Part shown: positions 52,948 through 63,194 of the stretch, piece by piece
How the letters are laid out: the number at the start of each line of letters is the position of its first letter
Position numbering within the stretch: the stretch's first letter is position 1
Source: Porphyromonas macacae DSM 20710 = JCM 13914
GTDB lineage: Bacteria > Bacteroidota > Bacteroidia > Bacteroidales > Porphyromonadaceae
Length of the DNA: 64,000 bases
Direction: 5' to 3'
Assembly (NCBI RefSeq): GCF_000379945.1
Contig: NZ_KB904125.1
Coordinates: 62,001 to 126,000, forward strand
The notes under the pieces: model-generated
Told to the model about the DNA's origin: nothing
Databases searched by the model: none
Seen by the model: the letters and a program-made list of their open reading frames with translations, nothing else
Program-made: the position numbers and the translations under genes

Positions 52948-53373
52948 TTATGCCGACATGCCGGCGGCAAAAGCCACGGCATACAGTTTCATCTGTTTGA
53001 TCATCGCTACCAAGCCGTTGGAACGGGTTGGAGACAAGTGCTCCTGAAGACCTATGCGGGAAATGAAATAAAGATCGGCATCGACTATCTCCTGAGGTTT
53101 GCGATCGTTAAACACACGCAGCAGCAGACTTACGATACCTTTGACAATGAGGGCGTCGCTCTCGGCTACGTAGTGCACGTGTCCGTCCCTCATTTCAGCG
53201 TGTATCCATACCCGACTCTGGCATCCTTCGATGAGTGTCCGGGGTGTTTTATATTCTTCCGCTATCGGCTCTAATCCTTCGCCTAATTCGATGAGCAGGG
53301 CGTAGCGGTCCATCCAATCGTCCAAAGCGGAAAACTCTTCGATTATTTCGTCTTGAATTTCGTTAATAGTCAT
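52948..53373 (-). CDS. sufE: SufE-family sulfur acceptor
   Basis: 141 aa. The motif LIEGCQSRVWIHAE near residue 46 has the SufE active cysteine that accepts sulfur from SufS. DDWMDRYALLIELG and DALIVKGIVSLLLRVFNDR are further family landmarks. It helps build iron-sulfur clusters; no sufBCDS genes are nearby. It lies 14 bp after the M28 peptidase gene and 69 bp before GH92. Confidence 0.94.
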   Translation of the reverse strand: MTINEIQDEIIEEFSALDDWMDRYALLIELGEGLEPIAEEYKTPRTLIEGCQSRVWIHAEMRDGHVHYVAESDALIVKGIVSLLLRVFNDRKPQEIVDADLYFISRIGLQEHLSPTRSNGLVAMIKQMKLYAVAFAAGMSA

Positions 53374-53387
53374 CGGTTAAATCTGAT

Positions 53388-54392
53388 TTATTGAGGTTGA
53401 TATTCATAGAGAACTGTCATTACCGTATTGCCTACGGCCTTGAGCGTAGAGCGGTCGATGACATTCAAATTGTCTTCGTGCGTGTGCCAGTAGTGCCCGA
53501 AACCTTTTGGATTTTTGGGGTTGTAGTTGACGATATTGACAACGGGGATACGTAAGTTTTCGATAACCGGCACATGGTCGTCCGTGATCCCTCCGCCATC
53601 CGCCTGCTTGAAGTAGCGGCCATAACCCAGAACGGATGCCGTTTGCCAGATTTTCATCAGCAATTGCGAAGCATAGGTTTTCGAATAAGCCTCCCAATAG
53701 AAAGTGGCATTGCGGCTTCCTACCATATCCAACAGAATACCGAAGTCGGCCTTATAGTTCGGAATGTGCGGTTTTTTAGACCAGTATTGAGACCCCAAGC
53801 ACCAGGAATCTTCTTTTTCGGTAACGCCGTAATCTTCCAGATCGAAGAAAATAATATCCACTCCGTAGTTTACGGGTTGAGTGGATAGTTTGCGGGCGAT
53901 CTCCATCAGTACACCCACTCCGCTTGCTCCATCGTCGGCACCGAGAATAGGCGTGTTGCGCTTTTCGGGGTTGGGGTCATGGTCGGCAACGGGACGGCTG
54001 TCCCAGTGAGCTAACAGCAATACACGGTTTTTAGCCTCGGGGTTTATGGTTGTGATGATATTTTTGGCCTCGAACTTTTTACCGTTATAGGTGGTCAGCA
54101 TTGCTTTCTGTACGATTACATCGTGGCCGAAAGAGCGCATTGTTTTTTCAAGCCATCCGGCACAAGCCGTATGAGCTTCCGTTCCCGGAACACGGGGACC
54201 GAATGCCACTTGATCGGCGATATAGGCAAAAGCGCTGTCGGCACTGAATATCGAGGTGTTTACAGGCTGTATTTCAGAGGTATCGCCTTCTTCTGTTTTA
54301 GCCGTATTGTTTTTCTTCTGTGTTCGTCCGCAAGCTGTTATCAACAAAAAAAATACAGCTAAAGCAGCAAACAACCAATTATAAGTTTTCAT
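53388..54392 (-). CDS. M28-family glutaminyl cyclase-like lipoprotein
   Basis: 334 aa with lipobox ITAC near residue 21. The fold and metal site are shown by LLAHWDSRPVAD, ILGADDGASGVGVLMEIA, and FFDLEDYG, with DGGGITDDHVPVIE and HTHEDNLNVI near the end, the pattern of animal-type glutaminyl-peptide cyclotransferases. In P. gingivalis and relatives such an enzyme turns N-terminal Gln of exported proteins into pyroglutamate. An aminopeptidase cannot be excluded. Only 2 bp after murG. Confidence 0.9.
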   Translation of the reverse strand: MKTYNWLFAALAVFFLLITACGRTQKKNNTAKTEEGDTSEIQPVNTSIFSADSAFAYIADQVAFGPRVPGTEAHTACAGWLEKTMRSFGHDVIVQKAMLTTYNGKKFEAKNIITTINPEAKNRVLLLAHWDSRPVADHDPNPEKRNTPILGADDGASGVGVLMEIARKLSTQPVNYGVDIIFFDLEDYGVTEKEDSWCLGSQYWSKKPHIPNYKADFGILLDMVGSRNATFYWEAYSKTYASQLLMKIWQTASVLGYGRYFKQADGGGITDDHVPVIENLRIPVVNIVNYNPKNPKGFGHYWHTHEDNLNVIDRSTLKAVGNTVMTVLYEYQPQ

Positions 54393-54394
54393 TT

Positions 54395-55507
54395 TTATTT
54401 TGTTTTTGCACCGACGAGTTTCTCCGCTTCATCCACGATTTTTTCTGCAGCCTGCGGATAAGCCAAAAGAAGAACCTCACGGCGTAGGGTTTCTAAACGG
54501 TTGTCGTCCCGGATTAAGGCAATGGCTTGTGCGGTCAAATCCCTGCGAGCTTCTGCATCCAGAACTAAAACGGCAGCATTGCGCGAAGACAGGGCTTTTG
54601 CATTCTTCGTCTGATGATCTTCCGCTACGTTGGGAGAGGGTACGAGAATGGAGGGTTTTCCCAATAAACACAACTCGGAAATAGTGCAGGCGCCGGCACG
54701 GGATATCACCAAATCGGCCAGCGTGTAGGCATAATCCATTCGGTCTACGAAAGCATTCAGCGAACAGTCCAAATCGGGATATTGCGCCAAGAGTGTTTTT
54801 GCCCGCTCATAAAAAGCCTTGCCGGTCTGCCATATCATGGAGACGCCCGAACGCTCCCATTCTTCGAGATGAGAACCGATACTTTCATTGATGGTTAAGG
54901 CACCCAAGCTTCCGCCTACGATTAAGACAACCTTTTTCGTATTGGGTTTGAAACCGAAATACTCCAGTGCGGCAGCTCTGTCCGGTTGCAGAAATTCGAT
55001 GGCAGGGCGTATGGGATTTCCGGCCAGAACAATCCGGTCTTTAGGGAAGAAACGTTCCATTTCAGGATAAGAAACGCAGATTGTGTTGGCACGTTTTGCA
55101 AGCATTTTATTTGTCACCCCGGCATAGCTGTTCTGCTCCTGTATCAGTGTGGGAACATGGAGGCTTTGGGCTGCTTTCAATGTGGGAGCGCTGGCGTATC
55201 CTCCGACACCGATCACAACTTCGGGCTTGAACTCACGAATAATATCCCGGGCTTCGACCAAAGCAGCAAGATATTTACGAATGACCGTGATGTTTTTGAA
55301 AATATTTTTCCGGTTCAACCCCATAATCTCAAGTCCCTTGATCGGATAACCGGCATTGGGCACACGCTCCATTTCCATACGCCCTTTGGCTCCGACAAAT
55401 AAAATCTGCGCTTCGGGATTGCGACGCTTGATGGCATCGGCAATGGATATGGCGGGAAATATATGTCCGCCTGTGCCTCCACCGCTAATGATTACTCTCT
55501 TGATCAT
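54395..55507 (-). CDS. murG: MurG glycosyltransferase
   Basis: Adds N-acetylglucosamine to lipid I to form lipid II at the inner face of the membrane. 370 aa with the glycine-rich SGGGTGGHIFPAISIA at the N-terminus, VIGVGGYASAP, and ISRAGACTISELCLLGKPSILVPSP near residue 265. Its start overlaps the ftsW end by 23 bp. It is the last cell-wall gene of the cluster here. Confidence 0.98.
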   Translation of the reverse strand: MIKRVIISGGGTGGHIFPAISIADAIKRRNPEAQILFVGAKGRMEMERVPNAGYPIKGLEIMGLNRKNIFKNITVIRKYLAALVEARDIIREFKPEVVIGVGGYASAPTLKAAQSLHVPTLIQEQNSYAGVTNKMLAKRANTICVSYPEMERFFPKDRIVLAGNPIRPAIEFLQPDRAAALEYFGFKPNTKKVVLIVGGSLGALTINESIGSHLEEWERSGVSMIWQTGKAFYERAKTLLAQYPDLDCSLNAFVDRMDYAYTLADLVISRAGACTISELCLLGKPSILVPSPNVAEDHQTKNAKALSSRNAAVLVLDAEARRDLTAQAIALIRDDNRLETLRREVLLLAYPQAAEKIVDEAEKLVGAKTK

Positions 55508-56744
55508 AATCTTTTTCTTCTTTTACTTCCGGCGTTCCGGTTTCATCGGCATGGGTAAGTTTGGCTTCCCGTTCTTTCTCGATGATATTCGAAACCCCGA
55601 TCATCACACCGAAGGCCAGGCTGGTCATCAGGAAAGAGGTGCCGCCCCGGCTGATCAACGGCAAAGTTTGTCCGGTAACCAAAAAATCGGCTACCACGGT
55701 AAAATTGATCATTGCCTGAAGGGGATAAATCAAACCGAACCCCCATAACAGGTATTTATAGTATTTATTATCTGTCCGAGTCGACAACTGGGCAATCCGG
55801 AAAAGCAGCCAGAAGTATAGCAGCGGTACGACGATCATGCCTGTTACGCCCAACTCCTCTATGATAATGGCATAGATATAATCCGAGTAGGCCTGAGGCA
55901 GAATATCCCGCTCCAGACTGTTACCCGGCAGTACTCCCCAAAAGCGGCTGTTCGCTATGGCTATCTTGGCGTGCTGGGACTGAAAATTGTCATCATTGAT
56001 CACATATTTCAGCGAGTCGATTTGAGCAGCTGTCAGTTTGCTTTTATCCATATCGTCGATGCCGACAATAGATTCAACCCGGCTTTTCCATGTAGGTGCC
56101 CGGTGGTGCAACGCATCCAACTGATTATCCGATAGGACTAATAGGAGGGTCAGACCGAGTGCCCCTACTGTCAGAAATGCAAGCCAAAGCCTTGCATACG
56201 GCTTCTTCGGGGCGAGAGCTATCCATGAGAAGATCATGACAAAAAGACCTAAGAACAGTCCGGTAGATAAATTCTCCAAAGCAATCAATCCTATCGGAAT
56301 AAAGGCGGCAATCCAGTATACGATAAAAACCCGCTGCTTGCTCATCCGTATCCGTCCGCTCAGGAGAGTGGCGCTCAAAATAACGAGGGCAAATTTGAAC
56401 ACTTCGCTCGGTTGTATGGTAAAACCGGCAATATGAATCCAGCGAGTCGCATTATTGACACTCGAACCGGTAGCCATAACGAAAAGCAGTAACCCGAAGG
56501 CAATGGGATAGCTCCACAGTAAAGCATTCCTGAAGAAACTTCTCTTTTGAACGGAAATAAGCCAGATAAAACAGAATGATAATCCGATGACGAAAAGATG
56601 CCCGATCATAGGACGCATAAAAGACTCTTTGGCACGATACGCCAATGTGCTGGTGGCACTGAAAACCTCTACTATGGAAATGATAGTCAGAAATCCATAG
56701 ATGACCCACAGCGCCTTATCTCCTTTGAAAATACTACTTCTCAT
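55485..56744 (-). CDS. ftsW: FtsW lipid II polymerase of the septum
   Basis: 419 aa, ten or so hydrophobic segments, SEDS family. The landmarks are IHIAGFTIQPSEVFKFALVI (Trp/Gln-Pro-Ser-Glu region), LENLSTGLFLGLF and MINFTVVADFLVTGQTLPLISRGGTSFLM, the latter with the FtsW/RodA loop. A 50-residue insertion with HRAPTWKSRVESIVGIDD is common in Bacteroidetes. Works with FtsI encoded in the same cluster. Overlaps murD by 11 bp and murG by 23 bp. Confidence 0.96.
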   Translation of the reverse strand: MRSSIFKGDKALWVIYGFLTIISIVEVFSATSTLAYRAKESFMRPMIGHLFVIGLSFCFIWLISVQKRSFFRNALLWSYPIAFGLLLFVMATGSSVNNATRWIHIAGFTIQPSEVFKFALVILSATLLSGRIRMSKQRVFIVYWIAAFIPIGLIALENLSTGLFLGLFVMIFSWIALAPKKPYARLWLAFLTVGALGLTLLLVLSDNQLDALHHRAPTWKSRVESIVGIDDMDKSKLTAAQIDSLKYVINDDNFQSQHAKIAIANSRFWGVLPGNSLERDILPQAYSDYIYAIIIEELGVTGMIVVPLLYFWLLFRIAQLSTRTDNKYYKYLLWGFGLIYPLQAMINFTVVADFLVTGQTLPLISRGGTSFLMTSLAFGVMIGVSNIIEKEREAKLTHADETGTPEVKEEKDYDQESNH

Positions 56745-58101
56745 TTTTTGTTTTTAATTCTAATACCGCCGAGCGGAATTGATCGCCCCGGTCTTCATAG
56801 TTCTTGAAAAGATCGAAGCTGGCACAGGCAGGAGACAATAAAACCGTATCTCCCGTTTGCGCCATTCCACGAGCTTTCTCTATGGCTTCTTTCATCGACA
56901 AAGCGTCTGCCACCAGAGGCACTTTACCGTCAAAAGAACTGTGCAGTTTGGCGTTATCCACACCCAGAAATATCAATCCTCTGGCTTTGGGCAAAATCAA
57001 ATTTTCAATATCGGCATAGTCGTTGCCTTTATCTGTTCCTCCCAAGATAAGCACAATGGGCGTATGCATACTTTGCAGAGCGTATTGCGTCGAATTGATA
57101 TTCGTGGCTTTGGAGTCGTTGATATATTTTACTCCGTCCACCGTAGCGATATATTCCAAACGGTGGGGCACGTTGACAAAGTCTTTCAGAGCCTCTCTGA
57201 GTATCTCATCGGGAACATCCAAAGTGAGAGCTGCCAAAGCCGCTGCCATGGCATTTTGTTGATTGTGAGGCCCCGGCAAAGCCAATTCTGCTGCCGGGAT
57301 GCTGAAAGTCCGTTCGCCGACATGGAAAACAATCTGCTCTCCTGCCTGTATGCAGGCCGAAGCATTTGCAACCGCAGTCAGATAAAAAGCCTCTTTTTTT
57401 GCCGCAGACGGATGTTCTTTTACATAAGATGAAATATAAGCATCCTCTCCCCAATAAATAAACGTATCCGATGCCGTTTGATTTTGCATGATACGCATTT
57501 TTGCCCGGGCATACAGATCGAAGTCGTGGTCATAGCGATCTAAATGGTCAGGCGTGATATTGAGCAGGACGGCCAGGTTGCAACGAAACCGGTACATGTT
57601 ATCCAACTGGAAGCTGCTCAACTCTATCACGTAATAATCGTGAGGGTCTTTGGCTACCTGACGTGCCAGACTGAAGCCCACGTTACCGGTCAGACCTACA
57701 TCCAAGCCGGCTTTTGTCAAGATATGATACAGCCACATCGTGGTCGTTGTCTTGCCATTGCTTCCGGTTATTCCTATCATATAGGCATCGGAATAGAAGC
57801 CGGCCAATTCGATTTCGGAAATAACGGAAATACCTTTTTCCTGTGCTTTGCGAATGATCGGAGCTGTCAGGGGTATTCCCGGGCTTTTGACAATCTGCCG
57901 TGCCGAGAGTATGATTTCTTCCGTATGTTTTCCCTGCTCATAAGGTATTCGGTTGGCTTCCAGTTCTTTTGCATACTTCGGGGCAATGGTTCCGTAATCG
58001 GAAACAAAAACACTCAAGTTCTTCGCATGGCACAAGATAGCCGCACCAACTCCGCTTTCGCCGGCTCCCAAAACAACGGTATCGTATATTTCCTGTTTCA
58101 T
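56734..58101 (-). CDS. murD: UDP-MurNAc-L-Ala:D-Glu ligase MurD
   Basis: 455 aa. GITGSNGKTTTTMWLYHIL near residue 113 is the ATP-binding loop of Mur ligases; LNITPDHLDRYDHDFDLY and YINDSKATNINSTQYALQ are the further family motifs, the latter typical of MurD. N-terminal Rossmann start VVLGAGESGVGAAILC binds the UDP part. Starts 2 bp before the mraY end region and overlaps ftsW by 11 bp. Confidence 0.97.
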   Translation of the reverse strand: MKQEIYDTVVLGAGESGVGAAILCHAKNLSVFVSDYGTIAPKYAKELEANRIPYEQGKHTEEIILSARQIVKSPGIPLTAPIIRKAQEKGISVISEIELAGFYSDAYMIGITGSNGKTTTTMWLYHILTKAGLDVGLTGNVGFSLARQVAKDPHDYYVIELSSFQLDNMYRFRCNLAVLLNITPDHLDRYDHDFDLYARAKMRIMQNQTASDTFIYWGEDAYISSYVKEHPSAAKKEAFYLTAVANASACIQAGEQIVFHVGERTFSIPAAELALPGPHNQQNAMAAALAALTLDVPDEILREALKDFVNVPHRLEYIATVDGVKYINDSKATNINSTQYALQSMHTPIVLILGGTDKGNDYADIENLILPKARGLIFLGVDNAKLHSSFDGKVPLVADALSMKEAIEKARGMAQTGDTVLLSPACASFDLFKNYEDRGDQFRSAVLELKTKNEK

Positions 58102-58103
58102 TG

Positions 58104-59363
58104 CTAACGCATTTTTAGTGTGACCACGGTCAGTACCGCTAAAATAACTCCTACAAGCAGGAAGCGTGCTGTTATTTTATTTTCCTGAATAGGAGCCAAA
58201 GGTTTCTTGATGATACAGTCCAGATGACTGCCTCCCGGTTTCTGGAAATGATGATGCAATGGCGCCATCTTGAAGATGCGCCGGCCTTCGCCGTTTTTTT
58301 TCTTCGTGTATTTGAAATAGCCGACCTGCAATAAAACCGAAATTCCCTCTACGATAAATACGCCGCATAATATCGGTAACAGCAGTTCCTTACGGATAAT
58401 TACAGCAAAAACACCGATGATGCCTCCGAGTGTCAAGCTGCCTGTATCTCCCATGAAAACCTGTGCCGGGAATCCGTTATACCATAAAAAGCCCATGGTA
58501 GCCCCCACAAAAGCAGCGGCAAATACGGTCAATTCTTCAGCTCCCGGAATAAACATGATATTCAGGTAAGAAGCCATCTCTATGTGCGAGGATACATAAG
58601 CGAAAATGCCCAGTACTACTCCGACGATGGCGGACGAGCCGCTGGCCAGGCCGTCGATACCGTCCGTGAGATTCACACAGTTAGAAAGCATGGTTACGAT
58701 AAAGACGGTCATGGCTACAAAAACGGTCCAGCCGATCAAGGTGCCTGTCTTTCCGTCTACCGGTATTATTTTCTCGTAATCGAGATTGTTGTTCTTTACA
58801 AAAGGAATGGTTGTTTTGGTAGACTTTACTTCAACTTTCTCGAACCGGATTTCCCTTACATTGCCATCATTGATGATTTCGCTGTTTTCTTTGATTACTA
58901 CCGCCGGACTCAGGAATAAGGTCAGCCCCACAACCAGACCCAAAAAGACTTGCCCCAGTATCTTATACTTGCCGGGAAGGCCTTCTTTCTTTTTCTTGAA
59001 AACTTTGATGTAATCGTCCAGAAAGCCCAGACAACCCATCAGTACAGTAGTCAGAATCATCAGCAAAACATATACGTTGTCCAAACGTGCAAACAGCAAT
59101 GTCGGAATGAGAATGGCCATAATAATGATCAATCCGCCCATCGTGGGAGTTCCTTTCTTGGTCAATTGGCCTTCGAGTCCCAAATCACGTATCGTCTCCC
59201 CGATCTGGAGTCGCTGTAATTTCCGGATAATACGATTTCCGTATACGGTGGAAATCAATAATGAAAAGATCACGGCCATTGCCACACGAAAAGAAACATA
59301 GTGAAGCAGTCGTCCTCCGGGTACATCCCAGTCATTCAGTAAATCGGCAAGATAGTAAAGCAT
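58104..59363 (-). CDS. mraY: Phospho-MurNAc-pentapeptide transferase MraY
   Basis: 419 aa integral membrane enzyme making lipid I. GTPTMGGLIIIMAIL, CLGFLDDYIKV, NLTDGIDGLASGSS and MAPLHHHFQKPGGS are the diagnostic motifs with the catalytic aspartates. A 60-residue insertion (around residues 180-235, with VKSTKTTIPFVKNNNLDYEK) sits in a loop, as in other Bacteroidetes MraY proteins. 41 bp after murE. Confidence 0.98.
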   Translation of the reverse strand: MLYYLADLLNDWDVPGGRLLHYVSFRVAMAVIFSLLISTVYGNRIIRKLQRLQIGETIRDLGLEGQLTKKGTPTMGGLIIIMAILIPTLLFARLDNVYVLLMILTTVLMGCLGFLDDYIKVFKKKKEGLPGKYKILGQVFLGLVVGLTLFLSPAVVIKENSEIINDGNVREIRFEKVEVKSTKTTIPFVKNNNLDYEKIIPVDGKTGTLIGWTVFVAMTVFIVTMLSNCVNLTDGIDGLASGSSAIVGVVLGIFAYVSSHIEMASYLNIMFIPGAEELTVFAAAFVGATMGFLWYNGFPAQVFMGDTGSLTLGGIIGVFAVIIRKELLLPILCGVFIVEGISVLLQVGYFKYTKKKNGEGRRIFKMAPLHHHFQKPGGSHLDCIIKKPLAPIQENKITARFLLVGVILAVLTVVTLKMR

Positions 59364-59404
59364 AGTTTAATTTTAGAAATCTCTTCTGACTCTTTTATTA
59401 TATT

Positions 59405-60871
59405 TTACTTAATCGTATCGAAAAAATCCCGTACCACTTCACGGTCGTCGAAATGGTGTTTCACTCCTTTTATCTCCTGATACGTTTCATGTCCTTTCCC
59501 TGCAATCAGCACGAAATCGTTTTTCCCGGCAGACATACATGCGGCACGGATAGCTTCTTTGCGGTCGGTGATACATAAAACGTGTTTCAATTCCTGGGCA
59601 GAAAGTCCTTCCTTCATTTCTCCGATGATAGCCTCCGGCTCTTCCGAACGGGGATTATCGCTCGTCAGAATAACCCGGTCTGCCATATCGCAAGCCACTT
59701 TGGCCATCAGAGGGCGCTTACCGCGGTCCCGGTCGCCTCCGGCGCCTACTACGCAAAAGATTTTTCCGTCTCCCTTGACCAACGGTCGTATCGTTTCCAG
59801 TACGTTACGTATGGCATCGGGAGTATGTGCATAATCGACTACGGCGGTGAAGTTACCATCGGGTGAAACCAACGCTTCGAAGCGACCGTTAACCGGTTTT
59901 AGCAGGGAAAGATGCAATAGAGCTTCTTTCCTGTCCATCCCCAGCAGACACGCAGCGCCGTAAACTGCCAGTATGTTGTAGACGTTGAAGTCTCCCACTA
60001 AACGTATGGTCACTTCATTACCGTCTATCAGCAAATCCGTGCTGTCTACATAGTGCTCCTGTATCGAGGCCTTAAAGTCCGCCACGGTTTTAAGGGCATA
60101 GGTTTTTTTGCGTGCTTTTGTGTTTTGCAGCATTACAGGCCCGTTCTTGTCATCTTTATTGGTCAAGGCGAAAGCTGTGGCAGGCAGGTGGTCGAAGAAG
60201 CTTTTCTTCGCTTTCAGATAATCCTGCACCGTACCATGGTAATCCAGATGATCGCGGGTTAGGTTCGTAAAGATACCGCCATCGAATTGCAGCCCTGCAA
60301 TCCGCTTCTGATCTGCGGCGTGCGAACTGACTTCCATAAAGACATACTCGCATCCCCCGTCGGCCATATCACGCATAAGTGCTTGCAGTGATATGGCATC
60401 GGGTGTGGTATGTGTTGCGGGAACCTCTTTCCTCCCGATCTTATTGCAAACCGTGCTGAGCAGTCCGCACATATAACCGGCAGACGTAAACAGCTCGTAA
60501 AGCAGCGTTGCAATCGTGGTCTTGCCGTTCGTGCCGGTTACTCCCACCAGTTTGATCGCATCGGAGGGATTGCCGTACCATGCCGAAGCTATTTGCCCCA
60601 GAGCTTCATGCGTATCTGCAAATTGCACATAAGTCACACCTTCCGAAAGGTTTTCGGGAAATTTCTCCAACGCCACGACGGAAGCCCCCGCTGCGATTGC
60701 CTTATCGATGTACCGATGTCCATCTACGGAAACACCCGAAACAGCCACAAAAAGGCTGCCCGGCTCTACTTGGCGGGAGTCTGCGGTCACATGGTTCACG
60801 CAAACATGCTCATCGCCGATTATATGGAGAGGTTTAAGACGTATTGTTAAGTCTTTAAGATTTTTTTGCAT
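59405..60871 (-). CDS. murE: UDP-MurNAc-tripeptide synthetase MurE (meso-DAP type)
   Basis: 488 aa. [20 protein letters not shown] near residue 110 is the ATP loop; [15 protein letters not shown] and [16 protein letters not shown] are MurE motifs. [14 protein letters not shown] contains DNPR, the signature for meso-diaminopimelate as the third amino acid. Start [12 protein letters not shown] overlaps the ftsI end by 17 bp. Confidence 0.98.
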   Translation of the reverse strand: MQKNLKDLTIRLKPLHIIGDEHVCVNHVTADSRQVEPGSLFVAVSGVSVDGHRYIDKAIAAGASVVALEKFPENLSEGVTYVQFADTHEALGQIASAWYGNPSDAIKLVGVTGTNGKTTIATLLYELFTSAGYMCGLLSTVCNKIGRKEVPATHTTPDAISLQALMRDMADGGCEYVFMEVSSHAADQKRIAGLQFDGGIFTNLTRDHLDYHGTVQDYLKAKKSFFDHLPATAFALTNKDDKNGPVMLQNTKARKKTYALKTVADFKASIQEHYVDSTDLLIDGNEVTIRLVGDFNVYNILAVYGAACLLGMDRKEALLHLSLLKPVNGRFEALVSPDGNFTAVVDYAHTPDAIRNVLETIRPLVKGDGKIFCVVGAGGDRDRGKRPLMAKVACDMADRVILTSDNPRSEEPEAIIGEMKEGLSAQELKHVLCITDRKEAIRAACMSAGKNDFVLIAGKGHETYQEIKGVKHHFDDREVVRDFFDTIK

Positions 60872-63137
60872 TTGTTTCTTTCGGTTCTTCTACATTTTCC
60901 AATCGCAGGATAACCTGCATGCCTGCTTTTACGGGTGTACCGGCCGAAGGCTGCTGAGATATTACGTTGCCATGCCCGATCAGCCTGGGTTTGACTCCTC
61001 TGCGCAGGAGCAGGTATACGGCATCTGCCGGAGCCATGCCCACCACATTGGGTATTACTTTATCGTTATATAGTGGCAGAGCCTGCAGCTCCATCCGGTT
61101 ATCTCTTGCCGTCACTGCAACCCATTTTTTATCCTGATCTTTTTCGTTAACGGCATAAGGCAGTTTAACGGCTGCAAAAACTTGCTGAATTTCGTCATTG
61201 TTTCCGTGGGCAACTTTCTTCGGGAGCTTCGGAACAGCCCCTTTAAGCCCCAGCGAGTCCAAAGGCATCGGCCGCTCCAGAGCCACCATGTGCTCGGCTA
61301 TATCGCGAACAATCGGGCCTGTCACGTTTCCTCCGCCCGGATACTCTTTCGATGGGTTCGGTTCGCGTACCACGGCTATACAGCTGTATTTGGGCTTTTC
61401 GCTCGGGAAATAGCCGCAGAAAGAGACCTGATAACGTGTACCGCCGGCTCCACGGTATCCGGCACCGCCACTGCCGGCAAGCTGTGCCGTTCCGGTCTTA
61501 CCGCTGATGGAAACCACTTCCGACTGAACAGGCTTGCCCGTTCCTTTCCAAACTACGTCGTAGAGCATCTGCCTTATAATTCCCAGAGTTTCAGGTTTGC
61601 AGATGGCTTCGATCAGTACGGTGGGTTTATTTTCTATAACGGTATTGCCTTCGGCATCCACTACTTTATTTACGAAGTAGGGACGCATATATTGTCCGTT
61701 ATTGGCAATGGCATTATAGAAGGCCAGCGTATAAATCGGCGGTACCTGCGTTTCGTATCCGTAGCTCATCCAGGGTAGGGTAGTACCGTACCAGCGGTTC
61801 GGATTATCCGAACGTTTTCGTATCAAGGCCTTTTCATAGCCTTCGATTTCCAGCTTGAGATCCAGACCGAAGCCCAGGTTTCTTATTTTTTGCACATAAT
61901 CGTCCGGCTTGTGTGCATAATGCTGCTGTATGATTTTTGCTACACCTACGTTGCTGGAGTAGTGAATCGTCTGTGCGACCGTAATCTTGCCGTATCCGCC
62001 ACGGTGGGCGTTATGATCCCTTACCGTTCTGCCGGCTACCTGCCATAAGCCGTTCCCCACGTCGATAATATCGTCGGGATGAACCACACCGTCATCCAAT
62101 GCCACCATCATGCTCGCAGTCTTGAACGTAGAGCCCGGTTCGGACATATCCTGCAGGGCATAGTTCAATGTTTCGGCATATTTCCCGGGGCCTGTTTTCC
62201 CCAGATTGCTAATTGCCAGAATTTTTCCGGTTTCCACTTCCATAAGTACGCAGGTGCCGCTTCCGGCATCCACGTCGGTGAGCCTTTGACGGAGAACGTT
62301 TTCCACTACGCTTTGCACGTCCATATTGATTGTGGAGTATACATCCGCCCCGCGAACCGGTTCCTGCACTGTGTTTATATTTCTTTTGCCTCCGGTATAG
62401 GTGCGTATGGCTTGTCCTGTCTGTCCCCGGAGCAAAGAGTCGTATGCCAGTTCTATACCGTTGCGGGCATGAGATAAACCGTCGGTTTTATCGCCATAGA
62501 CACGCCCTATCGTTCGCATGGCCAACGAGCCGAACGGATTCATTCGGCTGCTTTGCTCTTCCTGAGTAATAATTCGGCTGAAAGGGCTGGGAACGGATCT
62601 GGTGTTTCGTCTGTGAGGTGCAAGCGGAAAACAGTCCCGCATCTCTTTCAATTCCAGATAAGAAACATTGTATTTGTAAACCGGCCAGTAACGGCTTTTC
62701 TTGCTTATCCCTTTTTTCCACTGTTTCAGCAGATCCTGCTTGCTCACGGGATGAACGGACTCGGCATATTTGTTGCTGATTAGCGTAGCCAGAGAATCCA
62801 GCATCCTGTTCATGCTGTCTTTGGGTATCTGTGTGAACGAAGGGGCCCGGAAGTCGAAGTAGAGGCGATAGTAAGGAGCGGTAACGGCAATCAACCGGTT
62901 ATCGTCATCGTAAATACTGCCTCGTATCGGGTTTACCATGACCAGTTCGGGAGGATTGAGCCGGGCTGCAATTTTTCGCCATTGCTCACCCTCGACCAGC
63001 ATGACATAAAAGAGTTTGAACAGGATGAGTATCATCAGCAAAAGCATGAATATGGTCACGATTCTGAATCTGGCCAGAGAATTGAATCTCGGCTTTTTCT
63101 CTTTTGTATTTTTATGCGGTGTTTGCCGGTCTGTCAT
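60855..63137 (-). CDS. ftsI: Septal class B penicillin-binding protein FtsI with PASTA domain
   Basis: 760 aa transpeptidase. One membrane helix ([20 protein letters not shown], residues about 27-46), then the dimerisation domain and the catalytic domain with SxxK in [13 protein letters not shown], SxN in [11 protein letters not shown] and KTGT in [12 protein letters not shown]. The last 60 residues form a single PASTA unit ([21 protein letters not shown]), a normal feature of Bacteroidetes FtsI. Start at [11 protein letters not shown]; 57 bp after the FtsL-like gene. Confidence 0.96.
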   Translation of the reverse strand: MTDRQTPHKNTKEKKPRFNSLARFRIVTIFMLLLMILILFKLFYVMLVEGEQWRKIAARLNPPELVMVNPIRGSIYDDDNRLIAVTAPYYRLYFDFRAPSFTQIPKDSMNRMLDSLATLISNKYAESVHPVSKQDLLKQWKKGISKKSRYWPVYKYNVSYLELKEMRDCFPLAPHRRNTRSVPSPFSRIITQEEQSSRMNPFGSLAMRTIGRVYGDKTDGLSHARNGIELAYDSLLRGQTGQAIRTYTGGKRNINTVQEPVRGADVYSTINMDVQSVVENVLRQRLTDVDAGSGTCVLMEVETGKILAISNLGKTGPGKYAETLNYALQDMSEPGSTFKTASMMVALDDGVVHPDDIIDVGNGLWQVAGRTVRDHNAHRGGYGKITVAQTIHYSSNVGVAKIIQQHYAHKPDDYVQKIRNLGFGLDLKLEIEGYEKALIRKRSDNPNRWYGTTLPWMSYGYETQVPPIYTLAFYNAIANNGQYMRPYFVNKVVDAEGNTVIENKPTVLIEAICKPETLGIIRQMLYDVVWKGTGKPVQSEVVSISGKTGTAQLAGSGGAGYRGAGGTRYQVSFCGYFPSEKPKYSCIAVVREPNPSKEYPGGGNVTGPIVRDIAEHMVALERPMPLDSLGLKGAVPKLPKKVAHGNNDEIQQVFAAVKLPYAVNEKDQDKKWVAVTARDNRMELQALPLYNDKVIPNVVGMAPADAVYLLLRRGVKPRLIGHGNVISQQPSAGTPVKAGMQVILRLENVEEPKETNAKKS

Positions 63138-63194
63138 AATATTTCAGCTTGTCATCTTCCTTTACAGCAGCGGGTTTTTTAAGGAAAGTCAAAA

